From the NCBI GenBank assembly GCA_019637315.1, contig JAHBVU010000004.1, forward strand, positions 1-64,000: a stretch of DNA of 64,000 bases, in the 5' to 3' direction. The DNA comes from Gemmatimonadales bacterium. Its GTDB lineage: Bacteria; Gemmatimonadota; Gemmatimonadetes; Gemmatimonadales; GWC2-71-9. Within the stretch, counting starts at the first letter, position 1. Each line of letters starts with the position of its first letter. Under the pieces are notes generated by a model. That model was given only the letters and a program-made list of their open reading frames with translations. It was not told the DNA's origin and did no database searches. The translations under genes were made by a program, and so were the position numbers. Below are positions 1 to 8,389 of this stretch, piece after piece.

Positions 1-35
1 TCGGCGTGACGATCCGGGAGTGCTGAACGATCGGC

Positions 36-70
36 CCTTCTGAGCGCAGCAAGCCGCGGCGCTCAGAAGG
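36..70 (-). terminator. Hairpin at the end of the first outer-membrane gene
   Basis: A perfect 12-base inverted repeat (36-47 and 59-70) with an 11-base loop. It overlaps the stop codon of the minus-strand barrel gene. No U-run follows on the minus strand, so it is either a weak intrinsic terminator or a 3'-end stabilising hairpin. Confidence 0.45.
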
Positions 71-1316
71 TCCAGCCCGTACCCATCGAGAAGTTGAAGC
101 CGTTCGCCCCACCCGCGAAGTTCGCGGTCAGGATGGCAGAGCGGAGCACGCGGACCGCGACTCCGCCGCCGCCGCCGAACTGGCTGGTTCGGTCGAACGT
201 GAGCGCCCTGTCGTCCCGCGACTGCGCCCAGTCGGCAAACCCGAGCACCGTGATGGCGCCAAAGTCGCCGGCGTTGAGGAGATCGTGTCTGAGCTCGAGG
301 CTCGCGAGCGTGAAACGCGATCCTGCCAGCGCACCGAGCGGAAAGCTGCGATGTCCTTCCGCGCCGGCGGTGGCGAGCTCGCGCTCCCAGCCGGGAATCG
401 TGAATCGCGCACTGAGCGGCGCCTCATCGTCGAGCGCGCGGAAGAGCACCCGCCCGGCCACGACAGTCCCTTCGCGCGGCGACACGTATCCGCGAAGATG
501 CGTGTAAAACAAACCGTACGATTGAGTTTCCCCGGCCACTCCGAAGGTGCCGCGCGACCCCCCGGTTCCGAGCCCACCGCCGACCTCCAGCAGCACGCCG
601 TTGCCCGGCGTAAACTCGCGATCGCGGGTATCGAGAACCAGGGCCGGACGGACGATCAGATTGCTCCGCTCGAAGTCGCCGCCGACATCGGTACGGAAGC
701 GCGAACGGGGCTCCATGGGGAGGTCCCCCATGCTGCTGAAGGGAATGAGCTCGGTGTGATCGAAAGAGGCTCCCACCGCAAACCGGAGCGGCCCCGCGAT
801 TCGGCGGGTCACTTCGCCCTGTGCCACGTAACGGACCCGGCGAATCCGAAACTCATCACTGTTCGGATCGGCGACAACGCCGGTTCGCTCGTAGTCGCCA
901 CCGAGGCCGTAGTACGCCAGCTTGGCATGCCGTTCGGCGGCCAGATATCCACGGAAGCGCCAGCCGTCGACTATGGCCGGGCCGCGAAACTCCACCCGAC
1001 CGAAGCGGCTCCCGGAGGTGCCCATCCCTGCCTCGATCGAAAACGCGCCCCGGAATGTGACCGGATTGATGACATCCCGGTCGTCACTCTGCGAGATGAA
1101 GTACGGCGCGTTCTGAGTGCGCTGCCACCGGGCCACCAGCATGACGCCATCGGCGGGATTCCCGATTACGTACGGGAAATAGCTGCTGCGATAGGGAGCC
1201 TGGGCCACCACGGGTGCCGCCAACAGACCCAGCAACCCGGCCACCGCCAATCCGCACCAAGCGGACCGCGCCGGCCCCCGATCGACCCCGCGATGATGAA
1301 CCCGTAAATCGGTCAC
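63..1316 (-). CDS. BamA/TamA (D15)-like outer-membrane beta-barrel protein
   Basis: Exported protein of 417 residues: a signal peptide of about 39 residues (hydrophobic core GLAVAGLLGLLAAP, cleavage near VVAQA), then amphipathic alternating strands rich in Gly, Arg and aromatics. It ends in an aromatic (WTF), the usual barrel-terminal signature. The pattern fits the surface-antigen/D15 barrel without POTRA domains, so a transport or lipid/protein insertion role at the outer membrane is only an inference. I chose the GTG at 1316 because GGGAG lies 6 bases upstream. A longer reading to 1409 would start inside a consensus-like -35 box. It is divergent from the aminotransferase at 1506. It could also be a stand-alone porin-like barrel. 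Confidence 0.7.
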   Translation of the reverse strand: MTDLRVHHRGVDRGPARSAWCGLAVAGLLGLLAAPVVAQAPYRSSYFPYVIGNPADGVMLVARWQRTQNAPYFISQSDDRDVINPVTFRGAFSIEAGMGTSGSRFGRVEFRGPAIVDGWRFRGYLAAERHAKLAYYGLGGDYERTGVVADPNSDEFRIRRVRYVAQGEVTRRIAGPLRFAVGASFDHTELIPFSSMGDLPMEPRSRFRTDVGGDFERSNLIVRPALVLDTRDREFTPGNGVLLEVGGGLGTGGSRGTFGVAGETQSYGLFYTHLRGYVSPREGTVVAGRVLFRALDDEAPLSARFTIPGWERELATAGAEGHRSFPLGALAGSRFTLASLELRHDLLNAGDFGAITVLGFADWAQSRDDRALTFDRTSQFGGGGGVAVRVLRSAILTANFAGGANGFNFSMGTGWTF

Positions 1317-1378
1317 GCAGAACTCCCTGTCCAACCCTAGCGTCGAGTGGCGGCCCGGCGGCCGCCGATTGCCGGCAA

Positions 1379-1409
1379 GGAATAGGACGTGCCGAGCCCC
1401 GTCTGTCAA
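1379..1409 (-). promoter_or_regulatory. Candidate sigma70-type promoter for the D15-like gene
   Basis: On the minus strand a perfect -35 TTGACA (1404-1409) is followed after 19 bases by TATTCC (1379-1384). The spacer is long and the -10 is weak, but the position, about 55 bases before the GTG start, fits. The rest of 1317-1505 is a divergent intergenic spacer with no other feature seen. Confidence 0.4.
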
Positions 1410-1505
1410 CTTACGCCGACGTCACGATCCTCTCCACCACCGCCTTCCGCTCGACACCGTGAACACGTAGCTTCGGGCAACTTTCGCCCACACAGACCGC
1501 GCCAA

Positions 1506-2600
1506 ATGACTTTCGGACGCAATTTTCTTCCCGGGCCCACGGGGGTCCACCCCGACCTGCTCGCCGCGATGACGGCCCCGATGTTCGCCCACTACACCCC
1601 GGCGATGCGGCCGTACCTCGAGGACGTTCAGCCCGCGCTCCGGGAGATGTTCGGGACGGAACGCCCAGTGTTTTCCCTGACCTGTTCGGGCACCGGGCTG
1701 CTCGAATCGGCGATTCGAAACGGAGTCCGCGAGCGGGTACTGGTGGTCGACAGCGGCTTCTTCGGCGCGTACTTCGCGACCATTGCCGAACGATGCGGCA
1801 AGGAGGTCATCCGGATCCAGGTCCCGCTCGGCCAGACTCTCGAAGCAGAACAGCTGGAGGCCCTGCTCGACGGGCCCGAGGTCGACGCCGTGGCGCTGGT
1901 CCACTCCGAATCGAGCGCCGGCAGCTTGGCACCACTCGAAACGCTGGCCCCCGTGGTCCGACGCCGCCCCGATACGATGCTCCTGGTCGACGCGATCAGC
2001 TCCGCCGCCGCCACCCCAATCGAGATGGACCGACTGGGCATCGATTTCGTCGTTGCCGGCTCGCAGAAGGCCATGGCGCTGCCCCCAGGACTGGCATTCG
2101 GCGCCGCCAGTGATCGGCTCGAAGCGCGGGCCCGCTCGCTGCCCAACGTGGGACACTACTTCAGCGTCACGCGCTGGGTCCGCATGGCCGCGGAATACGA
2201 CCTGTTCGAAACCCCCGCGTTGTCACTACACTTCGCCTTGCATCGGCAGATCCAGCGCATCGCCGAGAGCGGCGGATGGGCCGCACGCTGGTCCCGACAC
2301 CAGGCCCTGTCGGGCCACTTCGCCGAGTGGGCAGCGCAGCAACCAGGCGTCGAGATGCTGGCCCGTCCCGGTCGGCGATCGCCAGCGGTCTCGGTAATCC
2401 GCCTGACCGGCGGTCAGAACCCCGAGCTGATCGCGGGTCAGCTGGCGGCCCAGGGGTTCCTGGTGGGCCGATCGATCGACAACACCCACGGCCCCCTGCT
2501 CCGCATCGGCCACATGGGAGACATCGAGCTCCACCATCTCGACGACCTCCTGGCTGCGCTGACGCCCTTGCTCTCCTCGAGCTCGGGCGGCGATCATTGA
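1506..2600 (+). CDS. Class V aminotransferase (alanine-glyoxylate / serine-pyruvate type)
   Basis: PLP-dependent aminotransferase of 364 residues, cytoplasmic. The opening block with LPGPT, the cofactor aspartate in LVDAISS (D162) and the Schiff-base lysine in GSQKAM (K188) are diagnostic of the alanine-glyoxylate/serine-pyruvate aminotransferase family, which interconverts serine or alanine with glyoxylate or pyruvate in glyoxylate and one-carbon metabolism. ATG 1506 is preferred because homologues begin just before the PGPT block; a 39-residue upstream extension is low-complexity. It is followed after 24 bases by a small barrel gene. The exact amino donor cannot be read from the sequence. 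Confidence 0.85.
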   Translation: MTFGRNFLPGPTGVHPDLLAAMTAPMFAHYTPAMRPYLEDVQPALREMFGTERPVFSLTCSGTGLLESAIRNGVRERVLVVDSGFFGAYFATIAERCGKEVIRIQVPLGQTLEAEQLEALLDGPEVDAVALVHSESSAGSLAPLETLAPVVRRRPDTMLLVDAISSAAATPIEMDRLGIDFVVAGSQKAMALPPGLAFGAASDRLEARARSLPNVGHYFSVTRWVRMAAEYDLFETPALSLHFALHRQIQRIAESGGWAARWSRHQALSGHFAEWAAQQPGVEMLARPGRRSPAVSVIRLTGGQNPELIAGQLAAQGFLVGRSIDNTHGPLLRIGHMGDIELHHLDDLLAALTPLLSSSSGGDH

Positions 2601-2624
2601 CGGTGACTCATTCGGAGTAGCGAT

Positions 2625-3230
2625 ATGCTCGGTTTCTCACCACGATGGCTGCTCGCACCGGCGCTCGCAACCGCGCTGACCGTCTCGGCCCACGCCCAGA
2701 GCCGGATGGAGTTCACGCCCCTGGTCGGCGCCTTCGTTCCAACCTCGAATCTCGCCACCATTCCGATCAGCGGTTCGATCGCCGCCCGCGGGGGGCTGAC
2801 CACGGCGCCAGCCTTCGGAGCCCGATTCTCGGTCGTCGGCCAGAGCGGCCTGGGCGTCGAGGCTACCTACTTTTACGCCGCGAGTAAGCTCGAGCTGTCG
2901 ACCGGACCGCTCAGCCAGTCGATCGACGGTCATGTCGAGGGCGGCAACCTCAAGCTCGTCTTCCAGCCGCGCGCGACCGGATCGGTCGGATTTGCGCTGT
3001 CGGGAGGAGTTGCCGGAATCAAACACGCCGGCGACATCTTCAACGCTCTGAGCGACCAGTTCGACATTGGAGGCGTACTCGGCGGCAGTCTCCGGATTCC
3101 GCTCACACCCGGCGTAACCGGTCGCATCGACGGCGAAGGCTTTTTCTATAGTTGGAGCGCAGGGGAACCGTTCAGCTCCGCCTCGCAGACCACGCTGCTG
3201 CTTTCAGCCGGCCTCGCCATCCGCCTCTGA
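2625..3230 (+). CDS. Small secreted outer-membrane beta-barrel protein
   Basis: 201 residues with a clear Sec signal peptide (cleavage near SAHAQS, about residue 24) and alternating Gly- and Ser-rich strands in the rest, ending in Leu. The size fits an 8-stranded OmpW- or porin-type barrel, but no family signature is certain. Its stop codon overlaps the ATG of the DUF502 gene by one base (TGATG), so the two are probably translationally coupled. The short gap from the aminotransferase suggests one transcript. Confidence 0.6.
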   Translation: MLGFSPRWLLAPALATALTVSAHAQSRMEFTPLVGAFVPTSNLATIPISGSIAARGGLTTAPAFGARFSVVGQSGLGVEATYFYAASKLELSTGPLSQSIDGHVEGGNLKLVFQPRATGSVGFALSGGVAGIKHAGDIFNALSDQFDIGGVLGGSLRIPLTPGVTGRIDGEGFFYSWSAGEPFSSASQTTLLLSAGLAIRL

Positions 3231-3805
3231 TGCGACGCATAGCCAATTACTTCCTCCGCGGGCTCCTGATCACGGCGCCCGCGGCGCTGACGCTGTACGT
3301 TTGCTGGGCAGCGATCAGCTGGGCCGACTCGCTGCTCGGCGTCTCGATTCCCGGCGCAGGGTTGATTGTGGGACTGGCCGCGATCACTCTGATTGGTGCG
3401 CTGGCATCGAACTTCCTGACCCGTTCGCTGGTGGCCGCCGCCGATCGCAGCCTGGCCCGCCTGCCGCTGGTTCGCCTGCTCTACACCAGCATCAAGGACC
3501 TCCTCAACGCCTTCGTCGGCGAGCATCGACGCTTCAATCGGCCGGTTCGTGCCCGGATCGGTGAGGGCAGCGCCGAGGTCTACATCCTCGGCTTCGTCAC
3601 TTCGGAGTCGCTGGCGCACTTCGGTCTCGACGGCCATGTGGCCGTCTATGCCCCGTTTTCCTACAGTGTCGCGGGACATGTGCTGATCCTCCCGGCCGAT
3701 CGCGTCATTCCATTGGCGGTCGATGCAGCCGATACCATGGCGTTTCTCGTTTCCGGCGGGGTGACGCGAACCGCGGCAGATCGGCAATCGACCCAACCGA
3801 AGTAG
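3230..3805 (+). CDS. DUF502 family inner-membrane protein
   Basis: 191 residues with two transmembrane segments (about 9-30 and 42-61), then a soluble C-terminal domain. The order of elements (TAPAALTLYV near the N-terminus, RLPLVRLLYTSIKD after the second helix, VLILPADRV near the C-terminus) is typical of DUF502 proteins, which have no established biochemical function. The ATG overlaps the previous stop by one base. The reading frame extends 26 codons upstream, but that part overlaps the barrel gene and is not credible. Confidence 0.75.
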   Translation: MRRIANYFLRGLLITAPAALTLYVCWAAISWADSLLGVSIPGAGLIVGLAAITLIGALASNFLTRSLVAAADRSLARLPLVRLLYTSIKDLLNAFVGEHRRFNRPVRARIGEGSAEVYILGFVTSESLAHFGLDGHVAVYAPFSYSVAGHVLILPADRVIPLAVDAADTMAFLVSGGVTRTAADRQSTQPK

Positions 3806-3858
3806 CCGCGTCACCCACGACCGTGGCGCGGCCGGACCGACACCAGGGGAGCAGAAGC

Positions 3859-4647
3859 ATGAAGACCACGAGCGCATTTCGACTGAGCGCCGTCCTCGCG
3901 CTTGGCGCGATGATCGGCTGCGATTCGGACACCAGCGGCCCCAACGAACCGAGCGACCCTGAAGTCGCAGCGGCCCTCAACCGACACGTCGCGACCCACA
4001 CCGGCGAAGCCGCCGCCCAGGACATCGAGATGATGGGCGCTCCGGGCGGTCAGCTCGGCCTTGGCCTTGCCGCCGGAGGCGTCGGTGCGATCTACCGCCC
4101 GTTCCGCTGCAGCACCGGCGAGATCGACCTGCGCAACATCAGCCTGAGCTGGTCCTGTGTCTTCAAGGACGCCAGCGGCAACGTCCAGACCCGGTATGAC
4201 GATGCGACCACCGAATCGGTCGAAACCCAGTTCAGCTTCTCCGCCTCGATCGAACGCCACAACTGGAGCGCCTCGGTGGAGCGGGAACGGGAGATTCGCG
4301 TGTCCGGGCTGACCGGCAACGAAACGTCCTGGACCTGGAACGGATCGGGCTCCGCATCGTCATCCCGTGAACGACATCGGGGTGAGGCGACCCGCGAGTA
4401 TTCGACCGAGAGCTCGTTCTCGATCAGCGATGTCGTCGTCCCGGCTGTGCGCAGCAACTCCAACTGGCCGACCTCAGGCACCGTTACGGCTCAGGTCACC
4501 GCCACGATCGTTGGTGGCCCGCACGACGGCGAACGCTACAGTCGGGAAGTCACGGTGACCTTCAATGGCACCAACCTGGTGCCGATCACGGTCAATGGAG
4601 TCGAATACACCTTCAACCTGGCTACCCGGCGGATCGTCGACGAGTAG
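3859..4647 (+). CDS. Putative lipoprotein of unknown function
   Basis: 262 residues. The N-terminus is a short charged segment, a hydrophobic stretch and a cysteine in a lipobox-like context (AMIGC), so it is probably a lipoprotein. Position -3 is Met rather than the usual Leu, Val or Ile. The rest is rich in Ser, Thr, Glu and Arg with alternating beta character. An AGGGGAGCAG ribosome site precedes ATG 3859, which I prefer to the upstream ATG at 3823. No family recognised. It sits alone between DUF502 and selO. Confidence 0.55.
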   Translation: MKTTSAFRLSAVLALGAMIGCDSDTSGPNEPSDPEVAAALNRHVATHTGEAAAQDIEMMGAPGGQLGLGLAAGGVGAIYRPFRCSTGEIDLRNISLSWSCVFKDASGNVQTRYDDATTESVETQFSFSASIERHNWSASVEREREIRVSGLTGNETSWTWNGSGSASSSRERHRGEATREYSTESSFSISDVVVPAVRSNSNWPTSGTVTAQVTATIVGGPHDGERYSREVTVTFNGTNLVPITVNGVEYTFNLATRRIVDE

Positions 4648-4666
4648 CCCGACGCCGCCTGACCGC

Positions 4667-4695
4667 ATCCCTGCAGGGCACTACCTTGCAGGGAT
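4667..4695 (+). promoter_or_regulatory. Hairpin covering the selO start codon
   Basis: A perfect 9-base inverted repeat, ATCCCTGCA (4667-4675) and TGCAGGGAT (4687-4695), with an 11-base loop. The 3' arm holds the GCAGGG segment in front of the start and the first two bases of the selO ATG (4694). In RNA it would hide the start. It could also serve as a short terminator for the lipoprotein gene, although no U-run follows. Confidence 0.4.
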
Positions 4696-6160
4696 GCCTG
4701 ACCCCTTTGCCCTGCCGTTCGACAATCGGTTTGCCCGGTTGCATCCGACCTTCTACGAGGTGGTCGATCCCACCCCGCTCGGTCAGCCACACCTGATCGC
4801 TTTCAATCCGGACGCTGCGGCGCTGCTCGATCTCCCCCGGGATGCTGCAGCTCATCCAGATGCGGCAGCGTACCTGTCTGGCGGGAAACGCATGCCGGGC
4901 GCCGAGCCGCTGGCGATGATCTACGCCGGGCACCAGTTCGGAGTCTGGGTTCCCCAGCTGGGCGACGGCCGCGCCATTCTGCTCGGTCAGGTCACCAACA
5001 GTCGCGGCGAGCACTGGGACGTGCAACTCAAGGGGTCCGGCATGACTCGTTTCTCGCGCATGGGCGACGGGCGCGCCGTGCTGCGATCGACGATTCGGGA
5101 ATACCTGGCCTCCGAGGCGATGCACGGGCTCGGCATCCCAACCACGCGGGCCCTGGCTATCGTCGGCAGTGACGACCCGGTCTACCGCGAAACCCCGGAA
5201 ACCGCCGCGACCTTGATTCGCCTGGCGCCGAGTCATATCCGCTTCGGCAGCTTCCAGATCTTTGCCGCCCGCGGGCAACCCGACCGAAGCCGCGAACTCG
5301 CTGACCATGTGATCGAGCGGCACGAGCCGGACCTGGTCGGGCGCCCGGATCGCCACGAACGCTGGCTGGAGCGGGTGGTCGACCGGACTGCGGAGCTGAT
5401 GGCCTCGTGGATGGCTGTCGGATTTGCCCATGGCGTCATGAACACCGACAACATGTCGGTCCTGGGCCTGACACTCGACTACGGCCCCTATGGCTTCATG
5501 GAAGCCTACGAACCGGGGTTCATCTGCAATCACAGCGACCACGAGGGCCGCTATGCCTTCGATCGTCAGCCCGCCATCGGTCTCTGGAACCTGGCACGGT
5601 TTGCCGAATCGCTGCTGGAACTGGTGTCGTTCGAGGCTGCCAACGCGGCCCTCAACCGCTACCCGACTGCGTTCGACCAGCGCTACGGCGCCTTGATGCG
5701 GAGCAAGCTTGGTCTGACCACCACCGACGCCGATGACACGTCTCTCGTTGGCGAGCTGCTGTCGCTGATGGCGGCCAACCGGGTCGACTACACGATCTGG
5801 TTCCGCAGCCTGTGCGCTGTCTCGTCCGACGCCGAGGCCGCACCAGCGTTCCTGCGCAGCATGGCGCACGACCTCGAACGGCTCGATGCCTGGACCTCGC
5901 GTTACACCGCGCGGCTCCGCGCCGAGAAGCGGCCCGACCCGGAACGAATGGCTGCGATGGGTCGGGTCAACCCGAAATACGTGCTCCGCAACTACCTGGC
6001 CCAGGGAGCAATCGATGCGGCGCTAGGGAAGGACTACAGCGAGATCGAATCCCTGCGATGGGTGCTTGCTGCGCCGTTCGACGAGCACCCGGAGCAGGCA
6101 CGGTATGCGGAGCCGGCGCCCCCCTGGGCGCGCGACCTGGTGGTGAGCTGCTCGTCCTAG
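4694..6160 (+). CDS. selO: Protein adenylyltransferase SelO (YdiU/UPF0061)
   Basis: Pseudokinase-fold enzyme that transfers AMP from ATP to Ser/Thr/Tyr of target proteins; family members are linked to redox homeostasis. 488 residues, full length. Visible signatures: AGHQFG, GDGRA, QLKGSG with nucleotide lysine K113, HGVMNTDN with D252, and DYGP with D262 for metal. The protein ends in Cys-Ser-Ser, the conserved C-terminal position where eukaryotic SelO has selenocysteine. The start at 4694 gives the usual N-terminus; 43 upstream codons overlap the previous gene. The start codon lies in a hairpin. The stop overlaps the stop of the convergent peptidase gene (shared CTAG). Confidence 0.95.
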   Translation: MPDPFALPFDNRFARLHPTFYEVVDPTPLGQPHLIAFNPDAAALLDLPRDAAAHPDAAAYLSGGKRMPGAEPLAMIYAGHQFGVWVPQLGDGRAILLGQVTNSRGEHWDVQLKGSGMTRFSRMGDGRAVLRSTIREYLASEAMHGLGIPTTRALAIVGSDDPVYRETPETAATLIRLAPSHIRFGSFQIFAARGQPDRSRELADHVIERHEPDLVGRPDRHERWLERVVDRTAELMASWMAVGFAHGVMNTDNMSVLGLTLDYGPYGFMEAYEPGFICNHSDHEGRYAFDRQPAIGLWNLARFAESLLELVSFEAANAALNRYPTAFDQRYGALMRSKLGLTTTDADDTSLVGELLSLMAANRVDYTIWFRSLCAVSSDAEAAPAFLRSMAHDLERLDAWTSRYTARLRAEKRPDPERMAAMGRVNPKYVLRNYLAQGAIDAALGKDYSEIESLRWVLAAPFDEHPEQARYAEPAPPWARDLVVSCSS

Positions 6161-7014
6161 CGAGCGGCGAAGCTATCACACTGATCGACTCGGCCGGACC
6201 GAAACCCCCTCGTGAACCACTGCATCCGCTGCTCGGAGGTGCCGTGCGTGAATGCGTCCGGATTGACGTATCCCTGCCCGGCCTTCTGAATCCGGTCGTC
6301 GCCCACCGCGGCAGCAGCCCTAAGCCCCTCCTCGATGTCGCCCTCGTCGAGCAGACCCATGCGGTTGGTGGCGTGGCCCCAGACACCGGCCAGGCAGTCG
6401 GCCTGAAGCTCCATGCGCACCTGAACCCCGTTGGCCGACCCCGGATCCGACCGCTGCGATTGGCGAACCCGCCCCTCGATACCAAGCAGCGTCTGCACGT
6501 GATGACCGATCTCGTGAGCCAGCACGTAGGCCTGCGCAAAATCACCGGGAGCGCCGAATCGGCGGTCGAGGTCCTCGAAGAATCCCAGATCGATGTAGAC
6601 CCGGTGGTCACCAGGACAGTAGAAGGGCCCGACCGCCGACTGGGCTGCACCGCAGGCTGAATGCACCGCGTCACGGAACAGTACCAGGCGAGCCCGACTG
6701 TACTGCGCGCCCATCTCGGTGAAGGTCCGCTCCCAGAAGTTCTGGGCACTGTCGAGCACGAACGAAACGAACTGAACCTGGCGTTCCTCCTCCGGCGACT
6801 GCACAACCGGTCCCGCCTCGACGCCCGCCACTGGATCACTGCCGAGACCGCCGCCGACAAGACTGAAGAAGTCCTGTTTGAAGACCAGGCTGAGCACCAG
6901 CAGCAGCAGCAATCCACCAACGCCGAGGCCGCGCCCGCCCCCGAGGCGCATCCCACCCCCACCCCCTCGGCGATCCTCGATATCGGAACTGGTCCTGCCC
7001 GGTTTCCATTTCAT
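6157..7014 (-). CDS. Neutral zinc metallopeptidase (YpfJ / PF04228 family)
   Basis: Membrane-anchored putative zinc protease of 285 residues: a Gly/Arg-rich cytoplasmic start, one transmembrane helix (about 30-46), then the catalytic domain with HEIGHH (167-172) and the downstream glutamate in ELQADC (E202) as probable third zinc ligand. The FYCPGD block around 131-136 is also typical. Substrates are unknown for the family. It lies 12 bases after the chemoreceptor gene on the same strand, probably one transcript. The Leu-rich helix is encoded by a short CTG run that looks like a triplet repeat. Confidence 0.88.
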   Translation of the reverse strand: MKWKPGRTSSDIEDRRGGGGGMRLGGGRGLGVGGLLLLLVLSLVFKQDFFSLVGGGLGSDPVAGVEAGPVVQSPEEERQVQFVSFVLDSAQNFWERTFTEMGAQYSRARLVLFRDAVHSACGAAQSAVGPFYCPGDHRVYIDLGFFEDLDRRFGAPGDFAQAYVLAHEIGHHVQTLLGIEGRVRQSQRSDPGSANGVQVRMELQADCLAGVWGHATNRMGLLDEGDIEEGLRAAAAVGDDRIQKAGQGYVNPDAFTHGTSEQRMQWFTRGFRSGRVDQCDSFAAR

Positions 7015-7026
7015 GGCCTTGGCCTC

Positions 7027-8286
7027 TCAGGTCTTGAAGCCGCTCACGGCGCCGGTCAGGCGCTCGCCGGCGCCCGCAAGGTGCGCTGCTGACGCGGTAA
7101 TCTCCTCGGTCGCGGCGTTGAGTTCCTGTGCCGCCGCGGCCATTTCCTGTGCCGACGCCGCGTGGGACTCGACCCCGACCGCCAGCTCCCGACTGCGGCC
7201 GGCAATGGCCTCGATCAGAACCCGGACCTCATTGGCGGCCCGCGACACGCCCCGAGTCCAGTCGTCGATGCCCTCGGCCTCCTGGGTCACGCTCTTGAGA
7301 CCTTCCACGGCCGCGACCGCAGCTTCACGAGCTTGGAGCCCTCCTCGACCGAGCCGATGCATCCGGTCGCGGGCGGCATCGACCCGGGCCAGGATCAGAC
7401 GAACCGTCTCGCTGGTGGCGCCCGCGGTTTGCGCAGCTTGTGATGCCAGCTTGCGCACTTCGTCCGCCACTACGGAGAATCCTTCGCCCTGTTCGCCGGC
7501 GCGTGCCGCCTCGATCGAGGCGTTGAGAGACACCACTCGTGTCTGCTTCGCAATCGCCCTTGACTGTTCCAGCAGGCGCTGAATCTCCGTCGCAGCCTCC
7601 GCCAGCGCGTCGGCTTCTTCGGCGCCCTTGGTGACTTCGGCAGAAAAACCCTCCAGCGCGGCAGCGCTCTGGCTCAGCCGTTCCTGATGGGTCCGGGCCA
7701 GGGCGGCCAGTTCGGAGTTCCGCTCTGCCGTCCGATGCGCGGCCCCGGCCACTTCCTGCGCAATCGTCAGGATCCGCCCCGCATCGTCCGCCACGCTGCG
7801 GATCAGGCCGGCCTGGGTAATGGCCCGGTCGGTCAGGTCGGAGGTCGTGGTCGCGACGCTTTCCGTGGTCCCCATGACCTGATGGACCGCCTGGGATATC
7901 TCATCGGACAGCTGGGCCGACTCCCGGGCCGCACCGCGGACGGCGTCGGCCAGACGCCTCAGTTCGTGTACCATCAGCCGGAGCGAGTCGGTCAGCGGAC
8001 CGCCCCCGACAGCCAGGATCTGGCCTTCGGTCACCCGGAGGTCGCCCTTGGAGACCCGGAGGGCCACCTTCTCGGTTGCGGAGAGCGGATCGATCAGAAC
8101 CCGGCGGAACCACTGGTCAACCAGCCAGACCGCCACGATGGCGGCCCCGAGGAAGACGAGCAGGGCCGCCCAGGTCGGCCACCCATCGCCGATTTCGAGC
8201 AGCAGCCAGACGACCGCGGCAAGCACGGCCACCACGCCGAGCCCGGCCAGGCGAATCCGACGCGCCAAGGGATGTAGCGAAGCCAT
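7027..8286 (-). CDS. Methyl-accepting chemotaxis-type transducer
   Basis: 419 residues. Two transmembrane helices (about 13-30 and 38-56) are separated by only a few residues, so there is no periplasmic sensor domain. A HAMP-like linker and a long coiled coil follow, with the conserved signalling tip ([18 protein letters not shown], then VVADEVRKL) that contacts CheA/CheW. The ligand, if any, must be sensed in the membrane or cytoplasm, or the protein may relay to a non-flagellar pathway. No che genes are in the window. An alternative ATG at 8322 adds 12 residues. Divergent from leuS. Confidence 0.88.
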   Translation of the reverse strand: MASLHPLARRIRLAGLGVVAVLAAVVWLLLEIGDGWPTWAALLVFLGAAIVAVWLVDQWFRRVLIDPLSATEKVALRVSKGDLRVTEGQILAVGGGPLTDSLRLMVHELRRLADAVRGAARESAQLSDEISQAVHQVMGTTESVATTTSDLTDRAITQAGLIRSVADDAGRILTIAQEVAGAAHRTAERNSELAALARTHQERLSQSAAALEGFSAEVTKGAEEADALAEAATEIQRLLEQSRAIAKQTRVVSLNASIEAARAGEQGEGFSVVADEVRKLASQAAQTAGATSETVRLILARVDAARDRMHRLGRGGLQAREAAVAAVEGLKSVTQEAEGIDDWTRGVSRAANEVRVLIEAIAGRSRELAVGVESHAASAQEMAAAAQELNAATEEITASAAHLAGAGERLTGAVSGFKT

Positions 8287-8389
8287 GAGTGTAAGGTACG
8301 CCGGCCTCCCGCCCGGCTCCATCCTGCCCGGCCAACCCGACCGGCGGGATGTCCTTCCAACAGCCGGGCCATCCGTCTTTTATTCTGCC

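Noticed and set aside
4622-5869. 415-codon minus-strand frame opposite selO
   Set aside because: Antisense of a well-conserved gene in GC-rich DNA; low-complexity protein.
6890-6915. CAG/CTG triplet run
   Set aside because: It is the codon series for the Leu-rich membrane helix of the zinc peptidase, too short to be a functional microsatellite.
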